Shown: piece by piece, positions 42,848 through 50,606 of the stretch
Position numbering within the stretch: position 1 is the stretch's first letter
Layout of the letters: every line of letters starts with the position of its first letter
Assembly (NCBI GenBank): GCA_002436415.1
Contig: DJMA01000032.1
Span: forward strand, 46,216-110,215
Source: Bdellovibrionaceae bacterium UBA6502
GTDB taxonomy: Bacteria > Bdellovibrionota > Bdellovibrionia > Bdellovibrionales > UBA840
Length of the DNA stretch: 64,000 nucleotides
Direction: 5' to 3'
Made by a program: the position numbers and the translations under genes
Notes under the pieces: model-generated
The model's database searches: none
Told to the model about the DNA's origin: nothing
Seen by the model: only the letters and a program-made list of their open reading frames with translations

Positions 42848-44147
42848 AAAAAAGAATAAAAAGAATTCAAGATTGGGGCGTGGACTTGGATCTTTGTTGG
42901 GACCGACAGGTGATGATAGCCCATCTAATCAGGTCGCAAATAAAATTCCATTAAACGAAAATGGAATTTTAAATGATGCTGAAGAAGAGACGGAAGCTAT
43001 TAAAGCGGACTCGACCAAAAAAGCAAAAGAAGTATTAAAAGAAGAAAAATCTAAAAAAGATGAAGTCTCTGCAAAAGAGAAAAGTAATACAGATAATAAA
43101 GAAGAAGTAAAAGCTTCAACAGCAGCAAAAACCAAGACGGCTGAGAAAAAGGAAGACCTTAAATCAAAAGTCTCTTCTAACAGTGAGGATAAAGCGCTAG
43201 AAGCGAAAGCCACTAAAAGCACGCCAAAAGTCGAGTCAGTAATTTCAATAGATGAACCTACTGAGGAGAAGGACTCAAAAACGGCTGAAGCTCAAGTGGT
43301 TGAAAAAATTGTTGAGAAGGTAGTTGTTAAAGAACAAAAAATTCCTGAAGGCTCTAGGATTTGGAAGATTGCTGTTGAAAAGATTATTCCAAACCAATTT
43401 CAGCCAAGACAATATTTTGATAAAGAAAAGGTAGAGGAATTATCTCAGTCCATTAGAGAGCAAGGGATTCTTCAACCGATTGTTGTGCGTAAAACAAAAG
43501 ATCAAAAACTAGAAATTATTTCTGGGGAAAGACGTTGGCGTGCAGCCCAAATGGCAAAGTTACATGAAGTTCCGGTTATCATTAAAGATGTTGATGATCA
43601 AAACTCCTTGGAGCTTGCTTTGATCGAGAATATTCAAAGAGCAAACTTAAACCCACTTGAAGAAGCAGAGGCTTACCAAAGGCTAGCTGATGAGTTTTCT
43701 TTAACCCAAGAGCAAATCGCGAAAAAGGTTGGTAAAAACCGAGCGAGTGTCGCAAACACTTTGCGCTTACTAGGTCTTAGTCCTGAGGTAAGAAACTTTG
43801 TAAAAGAAGGGAAGCTTTCACAGGGACATGCAAAGGCACTTTTAAGCATTGGTGATCCAATTAAACAAAGGGAGCTAGCGAAAAAGATCGTTAATGAAAG
43901 TTTATCGGTACGTGCTGTAGAAACTCTTGCTGCTCAGTCTAATAAACCTGTTAAAGAAAAGAAGGAAAATGTAGCGAGCGAGATTTCAAATCGTTTGGCC
44001 TCTCAACAGGCTCAAGAGCTACAGCGTCTTCTGGGAACAAAAGTAAAAATTGATTACACTGGTGGAAAGGGTAAAATCGCTTTACAATTTTATAGTGATG
44101 ATCAATTCAACGATATTATCGATAGGTTAAAAGAAGCGTGGAAATAG
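42840..44147 (+). CDS. parB: ParB centromere-binding CTPase with long low-complexity linker
   Basis: ParB binds parS and spreads by clamping DNA with CTP. The extreme N-terminus (SRLGRGLGSLLG, residues 10-21) is the usual ParA-interacting end. The CTPase domain starts near residue 172 with the PNQFQPR box and GERRWRAAQMA, then ENIQRANLNPLEEAEAYQ. The helix-turn-helix for parS follows (LTQEQIAKKVGKNRASVANT), and a C-terminal dimer domain ends the protein. Between residues 25 and 170 lies a Lys/Glu/Ala/Ser-rich stretch of about 145 residues that normal ParB lacks. It starts with GTG, overlapping parA; its stop overlaps the bactofilin gene. Confidence 0.95.
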   Translation: MARKKNKKNSRLGRGLGSLLGPTGDDSPSNQVANKIPLNENGILNDAEEETEAIKADSTKKAKEVLKEEKSKKDEVSAKEKSNTDNKEEVKASTAAKTKTAEKKEDLKSKVSSNSEDKALEAKATKSTPKVESVISIDEPTEEKDSKTAEAQVVEKIVEKVVVKEQKIPEGSRIWKIAVEKIIPNQFQPRQYFDKEKVEELSQSIREQGILQPIVVRKTKDQKLEIISGERRWRAAQMAKLHEVPVIIKDVDDQNSLELALIENIQRANLNPLEEAEAYQRLADEFSLTQEQIAKKVGKNRASVANTLRLLGLSPEVRNFVKEGKLSQGHAKALLSIGDPIKQRELAKKIVNESLSVRAVETLAAQSNKPVKEKKENVASEISNRLASQQAQELQRLLGTKVKIDYTGGKGKIALQFYSDDQFNDIIDRLKEAWK

Positions 44148-44527
44148 AAACAACATCTAAAGAAGAAGTTCAACGACGTATTCGAGAGCATAATCAATCT
44201 ATCCAAGAAGGTCAGGTTACGGCCATCTTGGATAAAGGCGCCTCTTTTGAGGGGCAGCTAAGCTTCGAGGGAACAGTTAGGATTGGGGGAAATTTTAAAG
44301 GTGAAATTTTCACCCACGATACTTTAATTGTAAATGAAGAAGCAAAGGTTGAGGCGCATATCGAGGCAGATACCATTATTATATCAGGCTTTGTAAAAGG
44401 TAATATTTTTGCCAGACGCCAAGTGATAATGTATCCACCCGCTGTATTTAAAGGAAGCGTTACTACACCTAGTTTAAGCATTGAAGAAGGGGTTGTGTTT
44501 GAGGGTGCTTCAAATATGCCTTCTTAA
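44138..44527 (+). CDS. Bactofilin
   Basis: Bactofilins are beta-helical filament proteins that scaffold cell-shape and chromosome-positioning functions. This 129-residue protein has the DUF583/bactofilin core (about residues 28-120) with the repeat-like pattern TAILDKGASFEGQLSFEG, then VEAHIEADTIIISG and GNIFARRQV, where hydrophobic residues alternate as in a right-handed beta-helix. The N-terminal tail is short and polar. It begins with a GTG inside the end of parB, so it is the third gene of the parAB operon. In Myxococcus bactofilins organise ParABS positioning; the same role is plausible here but inferred. Confidence 0.92.
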   Translation: MEIETTSKEEVQRRIREHNQSIQEGQVTAILDKGASFEGQLSFEGTVRIGGNFKGEIFTHDTLIVNEEAKVEAHIEADTIIISGFVKGNIFARRQVIMYPPAVFKGSVTTPSLSIEEGVVFEGASNMPS

Positions 44528-44558
44528 AAAAAATAACTTATAAGATATATTTATATAG

Positions 44559-44581
44559 AGGGCCTCAAGGCCCTTTTTTTA
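44559..44581 (+). terminator. Rho-independent terminator after parAB-bactofilin
   Basis: AGGGCC-TCAA-GGCCCT stem followed by a run of T, 30 bp after the bactofilin stop. Confidence 0.88.
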
Positions 44582-44857
44582 TTTATGAACCTGATTTTTA
44601 ATTTAAGCGCCGCAACAAAACCATATAAACAATCCACATGAGTAAATGGCTAAAACTTCTCTGGAATGACTGACAACGTGATTTAACCCTATTTTATAAC
44701 TTCTATCTGAAAGCCAAGTGATTTCCTTTTATTTTAAACAGTTTAGAGAAATTTGAATTTAGTTAAATCTCCTAAAACCAGCGAAATATCTTGACCTAAA
44801 ACTCGGCGGAGTGTTAGTTAGAACCGCTTCACTAATATATTAATGAGGAACCACTAT
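44582..44857. other. Upstream region of the ATP synthase F1 operon
   Basis: About 275 bp without a gene. It must carry the promoter of the atpF'-atpC genes. A TTGACC (44793-44798) lies near, but the -10 at the right distance is poor, so I do not call a promoter. Confidence 0.4.
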
Positions 44858-45298
44858 ATGGATCTTATTACCAACTTAGGTATTAACGGCACAATTTTTT
44901 ATCAATTTGTTATCTTTTTAGTGGCTTATTTGGCATTAAATCAATTTGTATTTAAGCCTTATATTGCTGCTTTCGAAGAGCGTGAATCCCGTACGAGCGG
45001 CCAAACCAAAGCTGCTGAAACTTCTTTTGAAGATGCTACTCGTTTAAAAGAAGAGTATGCAAATATGATGAAGGCTCAGCTTGAGGAAACTCAATCTTTC
45101 TATGCAAAAGCTAAGAAGGATGCCGGTGAAGAGTATAACAAGATTGTTGAGGCTGCGAAGCTTCAAGCTAAATCTGAAATTGATAAAGCAAAAATCGAAA
45201 TCACAAATCAAATGAGTGCGGCACAAACAAGTGTTGAAGCGGAAGCAAAAGCCTTGGCTGGTATCATTACTCAAAAAGTTGTTGGTAGGGAGCTGTAA
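44858..45298 (+). CDS. ATP synthase F0 subunit b' (second b-type stalk subunit)
   Basis: This is a peripheral-stalk subunit of 146 residues: one N-terminal membrane helix (IFYQFVIFLVAYLALNQFVF) followed by a long charged helix, the layout of b subunits. It is one of two different b-type genes in tandem, so the stalk is probably a b/b' heterodimer. I chose the ATG at 44858 because GAGGA lies 8 bp upstream; an earlier ATG at 44843 is also in frame. It heads the operon for the delta, alpha, gamma, beta and epsilon subunits. The stop overlaps the next start. Confidence 0.85.
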   Translation: MDLITNLGINGTIFYQFVIFLVAYLALNQFVFKPYIAAFEERESRTSGQTKAAETSFEDATRLKEEYANMMKAQLEETQSFYAKAKKDAGEEYNKIVEAAKLQAKSEIDKAKIEITNQMSAAQTSVEAEAKALAGIITQKVVGREL

Positions 45299-45837
45299 TG
45301 ATTAAATTGATAGTTGCATTTTTATTAGTTTCTCAAGCAGCGCTAGCGGCTGGTGGAGCACATATTCCAACGGGAACTATTTTAGTTCAATTGTTGAACA
45401 TTGTGTTGTTTGCCGGACTTCTTACTTATTTATTAAGAAAGAAAGTAAAAACATATTTTGCCCAGAAAAAAGAAGATTACTTAGAAGCGGTTAATAAGGC
45501 TGAAAAACTAAAAGTTGAGGCTGATGCTGAGAAAAAAGAAATCGAAGCGAAAATTGCTAGCTTTAAAAATACAAACGCAGAAGAAATTGCTAAGGCAAAA
45601 GCGGAAGCGGAAGCTTTAAAGCAATCTATCGTAGAGCAGGCTAAGGCCATTTCTGCAACCATTGAAAGAGAAACTACAAAAACAGTAGAAAATGAGATGG
45701 TTAAGGCGAAAGCTAGTTTAAGAGAAGCATTGTTGGAGCACGCAATTAGCGATGCTAAATCAAAGTTTTCTTCTATTTCAAATGATGATCACAGAAAAAT
45801 GAATCAACAATTTGTTGATGGTTTAGGAGCTAATTAA
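45298..45837 (+). CDS. atpF: ATP synthase F0 subunit b
   Basis: This 179-residue b subunit has a membrane helix (TILVQLLNIVLFAGLLTYLL, about residues 27-46) and a long charged helical stalk (KAEKLKVEADAEKKEI). The first 17 residues look like a cleavable signal peptide (AFLLVSQAALAAGG), an extra seen in several F0 genes here, including atpE. It overlaps the b' gene by one base and lies 2 bp before atpH. It joins delta and the alpha3-beta3 head to the F0 part encoded at 23258-24287. Confidence 0.9.
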   Translation: MIKLIVAFLLVSQAALAAGGAHIPTGTILVQLLNIVLFAGLLTYLLRKKVKTYFAQKKEDYLEAVNKAEKLKVEADAEKKEIEAKIASFKNTNAEEIAKAKAEAEALKQSIVEQAKAISATIERETTKTVENEMVKAKASLREALLEHAISDAKSKFSSISNDDHRKMNQQFVDGLGAN

Positions 45838-45839
45838 TA

Positions 45840-46385
45840 ATGAAGAACGTTCAATTAGCTAGTAGATACGCGAAAGCAATCTATTCCTTAGCAAAAGAAA
45901 CTGGAAGCCAAGATCAAATTTTTTCAGAAGTTTCTGCTCTAGCAGAAGTTCTTTCTGATGCTGATCTTAAGAAACATTTAAATAGCCCAGTTGTTTCGAA
46001 AGAAGATAAAAAAGCGATTGCAAATCGTTTGTTGGAGAGCGCTAGCTTTTCAGATATTACTAAAAACTTTGTGAATGTTCTATGTGACAAAGAAAGACTC
46101 TCTCTGTTGTCAGAGATTAGCTCTTTGTTTCAAAAATTCATTGATGAAGAAAAAGGTTTAGTTCGTGGCGAAGTTAAAAGTGCTACTGACTTGACTGATG
46201 AAGAGAAGAAAAGTTTAGAAGATAAAGTAGCAAAAATTCTAAATAAAAAACTTCTTCTAGAATATACAAAAGACGCAAGTCTTTTTGGTGGCGTAGTGGT
46301 TAATGTTGGCGATTATACTTTGGATTATAGTGTAAACCGTCAATTGGAAAGAATTAAAGAGTCCTTGAGCGAGGGAGTTCAATAA
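45840..46385 (+). CDS. atpH: ATP synthase F1 subunit delta
   Basis: Delta sits on top of F1 and joins it to the b stalk. This 181-residue protein matches OSCP/delta: the N-terminal helical domain starts LASRYAKAIYSLAKE, and the C-terminal part contains SLFGGVVVNVGDYTLDYSV with the conserved G-DYS pattern. Length is typical. It is followed by atpA after 1 bp, so it is tightly packed in the operon. Confidence 0.92.
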   Translation: MKNVQLASRYAKAIYSLAKETGSQDQIFSEVSALAEVLSDADLKKHLNSPVVSKEDKKAIANRLLESASFSDITKNFVNVLCDKERLSLLSEISSLFQKFIDEEKGLVRGEVKSATDLTDEEKKSLEDKVAKILNKKLLLEYTKDASLFGGVVVNVGDYTLDYSVNRQLERIKESLSEGVQ

Positions 46386-46386
46386 C

Positions 46387-47892
46387 ATGAACATTAGAGC
46401 AGATGAAATCAGTAGCGTATTAAAAGACCAGATTAAAAACTATCAGGCAAAAGTTGAGCTTGAAGAAACTGGAACAGTACTTTCCATTGGTGATGGTGTT
46501 GCCGTTGTTTACGGTTTAGAAAATGCCATGGCTGGAGAGTTGGTTGAGTTTCCTAACAACATTAAAGGTATGGTTCTAAACTTAGAAGCAGATGCAGTTG
46601 GTGTTGTGATCTTTGGTGATGACTATCACATTAAAGAAGGAGACACAGTAAAGAGAACTCAAAAAATCGTTGAAGTGCCTGTTGGTGATGAGCTACTTGG
46701 TCGTGTAGTAGACGGTCTTGGTAACCCAATTGATGGTGGCGCTGAGTTCTCTGGAAAACACACTTTACCTGTTGAAGTAAAAGCTCCTGGTATCGTTAAA
46801 CGTGCTCCAGTTGAAGAGCCTCTTCAAACTGGAATTAAAGCAATTGATTCTATGATTCCAATCGGACGTGGACAACGTGAGTTAATCATTGGTGACCGTC
46901 AGACTGGTAAAACTGCTGTAGCAATTGATACAATCATTAACCAAAAAGGTCGTGATGTTAAATGTATCTACGTTGCTATTGGACAAAAGAAATCTACTGT
47001 TGCTCAGGTTGTTGAGCAATTAAAAGAAGCCGGTGCAATGGAATACACAACTGTTGTTTCTGCTACAGCTTCTGAGCAGGCTCCACTTCAGTACCTTGCT
47101 CCATACACTGGTGTGACTATTGGTGAATATTTCCGTGATAATGGTCAACACGCATTGATCGTATATGATGATTTAACAAAACAAGCACAAGCTTATCGTC
47201 AGATGTCACTTCTACTTCGTCGTCCTCCAGGTCGTGAAGCATACCCTGGTGACGTTTTCTTCTTACACTCAAGATTGCTTGAGCGTGCGGCGAAACTTTC
47301 TGATAAAGAAGGTGGTGGTTCATTAACTGCTTTACCAATTATTGAAACTCAAGCTGGTGACGTATCTGCTTATATCCCAACAAATGTAATTTCAATTACT
47401 GATGGACAGATCTTCTTGGAAGAAGACCTTTTCAATAAAGGTGTTCGTCCAGCTGTAAACGTTGGTATCTCGGTATCACGTGTTGGTGGTGCGGCTCAAA
47501 TTAAAGCGATGAAACAAGTTGCTGGTACTTTGAAACTTGAACTTGCACAGTTCCGTGAGCTAGAGGCATTTGCTGCTTTTGGTTCGGATCTAGATAAAGC
47601 AACTCAAGCTCAGTTAGCTCGTGGTCAACGTTTGGTTGAGATCTTAAAGCAAGGTCAATACCAACCATACAACGTAGAGCTACAGGTTGCGGTTATTTAT
47701 GCTGCTACTAACGGTTATATTGATGGCGTAGAGATCAAAGATGTTAAGCGTTGGGAATCTGAGTTAACTGATTTCTTAGCTCAAAAACACCCAGCTGTAA
47801 CAAAAGATATCATTGAGAAAAAAGCTCTTAAAGGTGATGTAAAAGACAACCTAGTTAAGGCTTTAGACGAATTTAAAACGGTTTTTAAGTAA
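46387..47892 (+). CDS. atpA: ATP synthase F1 subunit alpha
   Basis: Alpha alternates with beta in the catalytic F1 head and binds nucleotide without hydrolysing it. This 501-residue protein has Walker A GDRQTGKTAVAID and the alpha-type arginine-finger segment ISVSRVGGAAQ. The N-terminal beta barrel (SSVLKDQIKNY...) and C-terminal helical domain are complete. It is followed 12 bp later by atpG. Confidence 0.97.
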   Translation: MNIRADEISSVLKDQIKNYQAKVELEETGTVLSIGDGVAVVYGLENAMAGELVEFPNNIKGMVLNLEADAVGVVIFGDDYHIKEGDTVKRTQKIVEVPVGDELLGRVVDGLGNPIDGGAEFSGKHTLPVEVKAPGIVKRAPVEEPLQTGIKAIDSMIPIGRGQRELIIGDRQTGKTAVAIDTIINQKGRDVKCIYVAIGQKKSTVAQVVEQLKEAGAMEYTTVVSATASEQAPLQYLAPYTGVTIGEYFRDNGQHALIVYDDLTKQAQAYRQMSLLLRRPPGREAYPGDVFFLHSRLLERAAKLSDKEGGGSLTALPIIETQAGDVSAYIPTNVISITDGQIFLEEDLFNKGVRPAVNVGISVSRVGGAAQIKAMKQVAGTLKLELAQFRELEAFAAFGSDLDKATQAQLARGQRLVEILKQGQYQPYNVELQVAVIYAATNGYIDGVEIKDVKRWESELTDFLAQKHPAVTKDIIEKKALKGDVKDNLVKALDEFKTVFK

Positions 47893-47904
47893 TAAGGTAG
47901 GAAA

Positions 47905-48768
47905 ATGCCTAGTACTAAAGAAATAAGAGTCCGCATTGGAAGTATCAAGAACACGCAGCAAACTACGCGTGCCATGAAAATGGTTGCCGCTAGTAAGTTG
48001 AAGCGTGCTCAAGATGCTATTACCAATTCAAGACCTTACGCTGAAGGAATTGAAAAGGTAGTAAAAAACCTGATGAGCTCTCAAAGCTTGAGCCACCCTC
48101 TTTGTGATAAGAAGGATCTTCCGGCTAAAACTTTGTTTGTGGTTTTTTCTAGTGATCGTGGATTATGTGGTGGTTTCAACGCAAATATCTCAAAGTTTGC
48201 TATGAATGAAGTTAAAAACACTGAAGGTGAAAAGGATATTATTTTCCTTGGAAGAAAAGCGGAAAGCTTTTTTAGAAACCGCGGTGTTGAGTTAAAGCGT
48301 GAGCTAATTGAAAATATGGCGAAAGAAGCTAATTACAGTTATGCGAAGGCTCTAACGGAAAAGTTAATCAATATCTATCAGGACGAAGAGTATACGAATA
48401 TCGTATTGATCTTTAATGAGTTTAAATCTGCTCTAGAGCAAATTCCAACTCGTTTTGATCTTCTTCCGATTGCGATGGGTGAAGAGGAAACTTCTGAAGA
48501 AACTACGAAAGATTATATATTCAAACCAAGTCCAGTAATGATGATCGAAACACTAGTAGATCGTTATGTTGTAACTCAAGTACAAAGAGCGATCTTTGAG
48601 AGTTTAGCTTCTGAATATGGCGCTCGAATGAATGCTATGGAAAATGCGACTAAAAACGCTGGTGAATTAATAGATAGTTTAACATTAACTTATAATAAAA
48701 TGAGACAAGCTGCGATCACGACTGAGTTGATTGAAATCACTAGTGGTGCTGAAGCAATTGCGAATTAA
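47905..48768 (+). CDS. atpG: ATP synthase F1 subunit gamma
   Basis: Gamma is the central rotor shaft. This 287-residue protein has the N-terminal helix start KEIRVRIGSIKNTQQTTRAM and the C-terminal helix with GARMNAMENATKNAGELI, the two coiled helices of the shaft. SSDRGLCGGFNAN near residue 80 is the conserved loop. atpD follows directly. Confidence 0.97.
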   Translation: MPSTKEIRVRIGSIKNTQQTTRAMKMVAASKLKRAQDAITNSRPYAEGIEKVVKNLMSSQSLSHPLCDKKDLPAKTLFVVFSSDRGLCGGFNANISKFAMNEVKNTEGEKDIIFLGRKAESFFRNRGVELKRELIENMAKEANYSYAKALTEKLINIYQDEEYTNIVLIFNEFKSALEQIPTRFDLLPIAMGEEETSEETTKDYIFKPSPVMMIETLVDRYVVTQVQRAIFESLASEYGARMNAMENATKNAGELIDSLTLTYNKMRQAAITTELIEITSGAEAIAN

Positions 48769-48780
48769 TTGGAGATAGAA

Positions 48781-50181
48781 ATGGAAATTGGTAAAATCAA
48801 ACAAGTATTGGGTGCCGTAATTGATGTTGAGTTTTCATCAGGAAAGCTACCAGCGATCTTCAATGCTTTAACTACAACTAACACGCAAATCGACGACAAA
48901 AAAGACAACCTAGTTCTAGAGGTTTCTCAGCACTTAGGTGACAATGTTGTTCGTTGTATCGCAATGGATAGCACTGAAGGTCTAACTCGTGGTGCAGACG
49001 TAAAAGATACTGGCGACAAAATTCAAGCTCCAGTTGGAGAGGGTGTTTTAGGTCGTATTATTAATGTAACTGGTGATCCAGTGGATGAAGGTGGACCTGT
49101 TGAGTCTACTGAGAAATGGGCAATTCACCGCGAAGCTCCTAAATTTACAGAGCAATCTACTAAGAAAGAAATCCTAGTTACAGGTATTAAGGTTGTGGAT
49201 CTTTTAGCTCCATACCTTAAAGGTGGAAAGATTGGTCTTTTCGGTGGTGCCGGTGTTGGTAAAACTGTATTGATCATGGAGTTGATTCGTAACATCGCTA
49301 CCGAGCACGGTGGATACTCTGTATTCGCAGGTGTGGGTGAGAGAACTCGTGAAGGTAACGATTTATGGGCTGAGATGAAAGAGTCTGGTGTATTGAATAA
49401 AACCGCTCTTTGTTATGGTCAGATGAACGAACCTCCAGGAGCACGTTCACGTGTTGCTTTAACTGGTTTGACTATCGCGGAATACTTCCGTGACGTTCAA
49501 AATCAAGACGTACTACTTTTCGTAGACAATATTTTCCGTTTTACGCAAGCAGGTGCTGAGGTTTCTGCACTACTAGGTCGTATCCCATCTGCTGTGGGTT
49601 ACCAACCAAACCTTGCAACTGAAATGGGTGCTTTACAAGAGCGTATTACTTCAACGGACAAAGGTTCCATTACATCTGTACAGGCCGTTTATGTTCCAGC
49701 GGATGACTACACGGATCCGGCTCCAGCAACTGTGTTTGCTCACTTGGATGCAACTACTAACTTAAGTCGTCAGATTGCCTCTCTTGGTATCTACCCTGCG
49801 GTTGATCCATTAGCATCTAGTTCTCGTATTCTTGATCCACAAGTTGTGGGTGATGATCACTACGATACAGCTCGTGCAGTACAAGCAATTTTACAGAGAT
49901 ACAAAGAGCTTCAAGACATTATCGCAATTCTAGGTATGGATGAGCTTTCAGAAGAAGATAAACTTACAGTTGCACGTGCACGTAAGATTCAAAGATTCTT
50001 GTCTCAACCATTCTTCGTAGCTGAGCAGTTTACTGGTATGGAAGGTAAATATGTTGAAGTTGCTGATACAATTCGTGCCTTCAAAGAAATTCTAGCTGGT
50101 GATCATGATAACTTGCCTGAGCAAGCATTCTACCTAGTTGGAACAATTGAAGACGCTATTGAAAAAGCTAAAACTCTATAG
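48781..50181 (+). CDS. atpD: ATP synthase F1 subunit beta
   Basis: Beta carries the catalytic sites of F1. This 466-residue protein has Walker A GGAGVGKTVLIME and the catalytic GVGERTREG with its Glu, followed by LLFVDNIFRF (Walker B) and the ERITSTDKGSITSVQAVY segment. I chose the ATG at 48781, with GGAGA upstream; a TTG at 48769 would add four residues and overlap that site. atpC follows 9 bp later. Confidence 0.97.
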   Translation: MEIGKIKQVLGAVIDVEFSSGKLPAIFNALTTTNTQIDDKKDNLVLEVSQHLGDNVVRCIAMDSTEGLTRGADVKDTGDKIQAPVGEGVLGRIINVTGDPVDEGGPVESTEKWAIHREAPKFTEQSTKKEILVTGIKVVDLLAPYLKGGKIGLFGGAGVGKTVLIMELIRNIATEHGGYSVFAGVGERTREGNDLWAEMKESGVLNKTALCYGQMNEPPGARSRVALTGLTIAEYFRDVQNQDVLLFVDNIFRFTQAGAEVSALLGRIPSAVGYQPNLATEMGALQERITSTDKGSITSVQAVYVPADDYTDPAPATVFAHLDATTNLSRQIASLGIYPAVDPLASSSRILDPQVVGDDHYDTARAVQAILQRYKELQDIIAILGMDELSEEDKLTVARARKIQRFLSQPFFVAEQFTGMEGKYVEVADTIRAFKEILAGDHDNLPEQAFYLVGTIEDAIEKAKTL

Positions 50182-50190
50182 AGGTTTAAA

Positions 50191-50604
50191 ATGTTAAAAG
50201 TTACTTTGGTAACTCCAGAAAAAAAATTAGTTACGAACCAAGAGGCTACAGATCTTTTGGTTCCGGGTTATGAAGGTCAGTTGAACATTTTAGAAGGTCA
50301 CGCTGACTTCATGACAATCCTAAATACTGGAGCATTAAGTTTTAAAGCTGGTGAAAAGGAAAGACATTTTTCTGTTCACTGGGGATACTGTGAAGTAAGT
50401 GATGATAGTGTGACTATTTTAGCTGAAGCTGCTGAAGACGCTGCAAATATCGATATTGAAAGAGCGGAAGCTGCATACAGTAAGGCGCAAGAAAAATTAG
50501 AAGAAGCTGGTTTGACAGTTGCTGATATTGAAAAGTATCAACGTAAACTTCAAAGAGCTGATTTAAGAATTACTCTTGCTAGAAACTACAGAGAAAATAA
50601 CTAG
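50191..50604 (+). CDS. atpC: ATP synthase F1 subunit epsilon
   Basis: Epsilon joins the c-ring to gamma and can inhibit ATP hydrolysis. The 137-residue length is normal. The N-terminal beta sandwich shows VPGYEGQLNILEGHADFMT and the HWGYCEVSDDSVTILAE strand; the C-terminal two-helix part contains IERAEAAYSKAQ. It is the last gene of the operon, before a terminator that lies inside the facing glycosidase gene. Confidence 0.95.
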   Translation: MLKVTLVTPEKKLVTNQEATDLLVPGYEGQLNILEGHADFMTILNTGALSFKAGEKERHFSVHWGYCEVSDDSVTILAEAAEDAANIDIERAEAAYSKAQEKLEEAGLTVADIEKYQRKLQRADLRITLARNYRENN

Positions 50605-50606
50605 TC

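Noticed and set aside
44793..44821. TTGACC with 17-bp spacer as the atp operon promoter
   Set aside because: The hexamer at the -10 position (TTAGTT) matches only two consensus bases.
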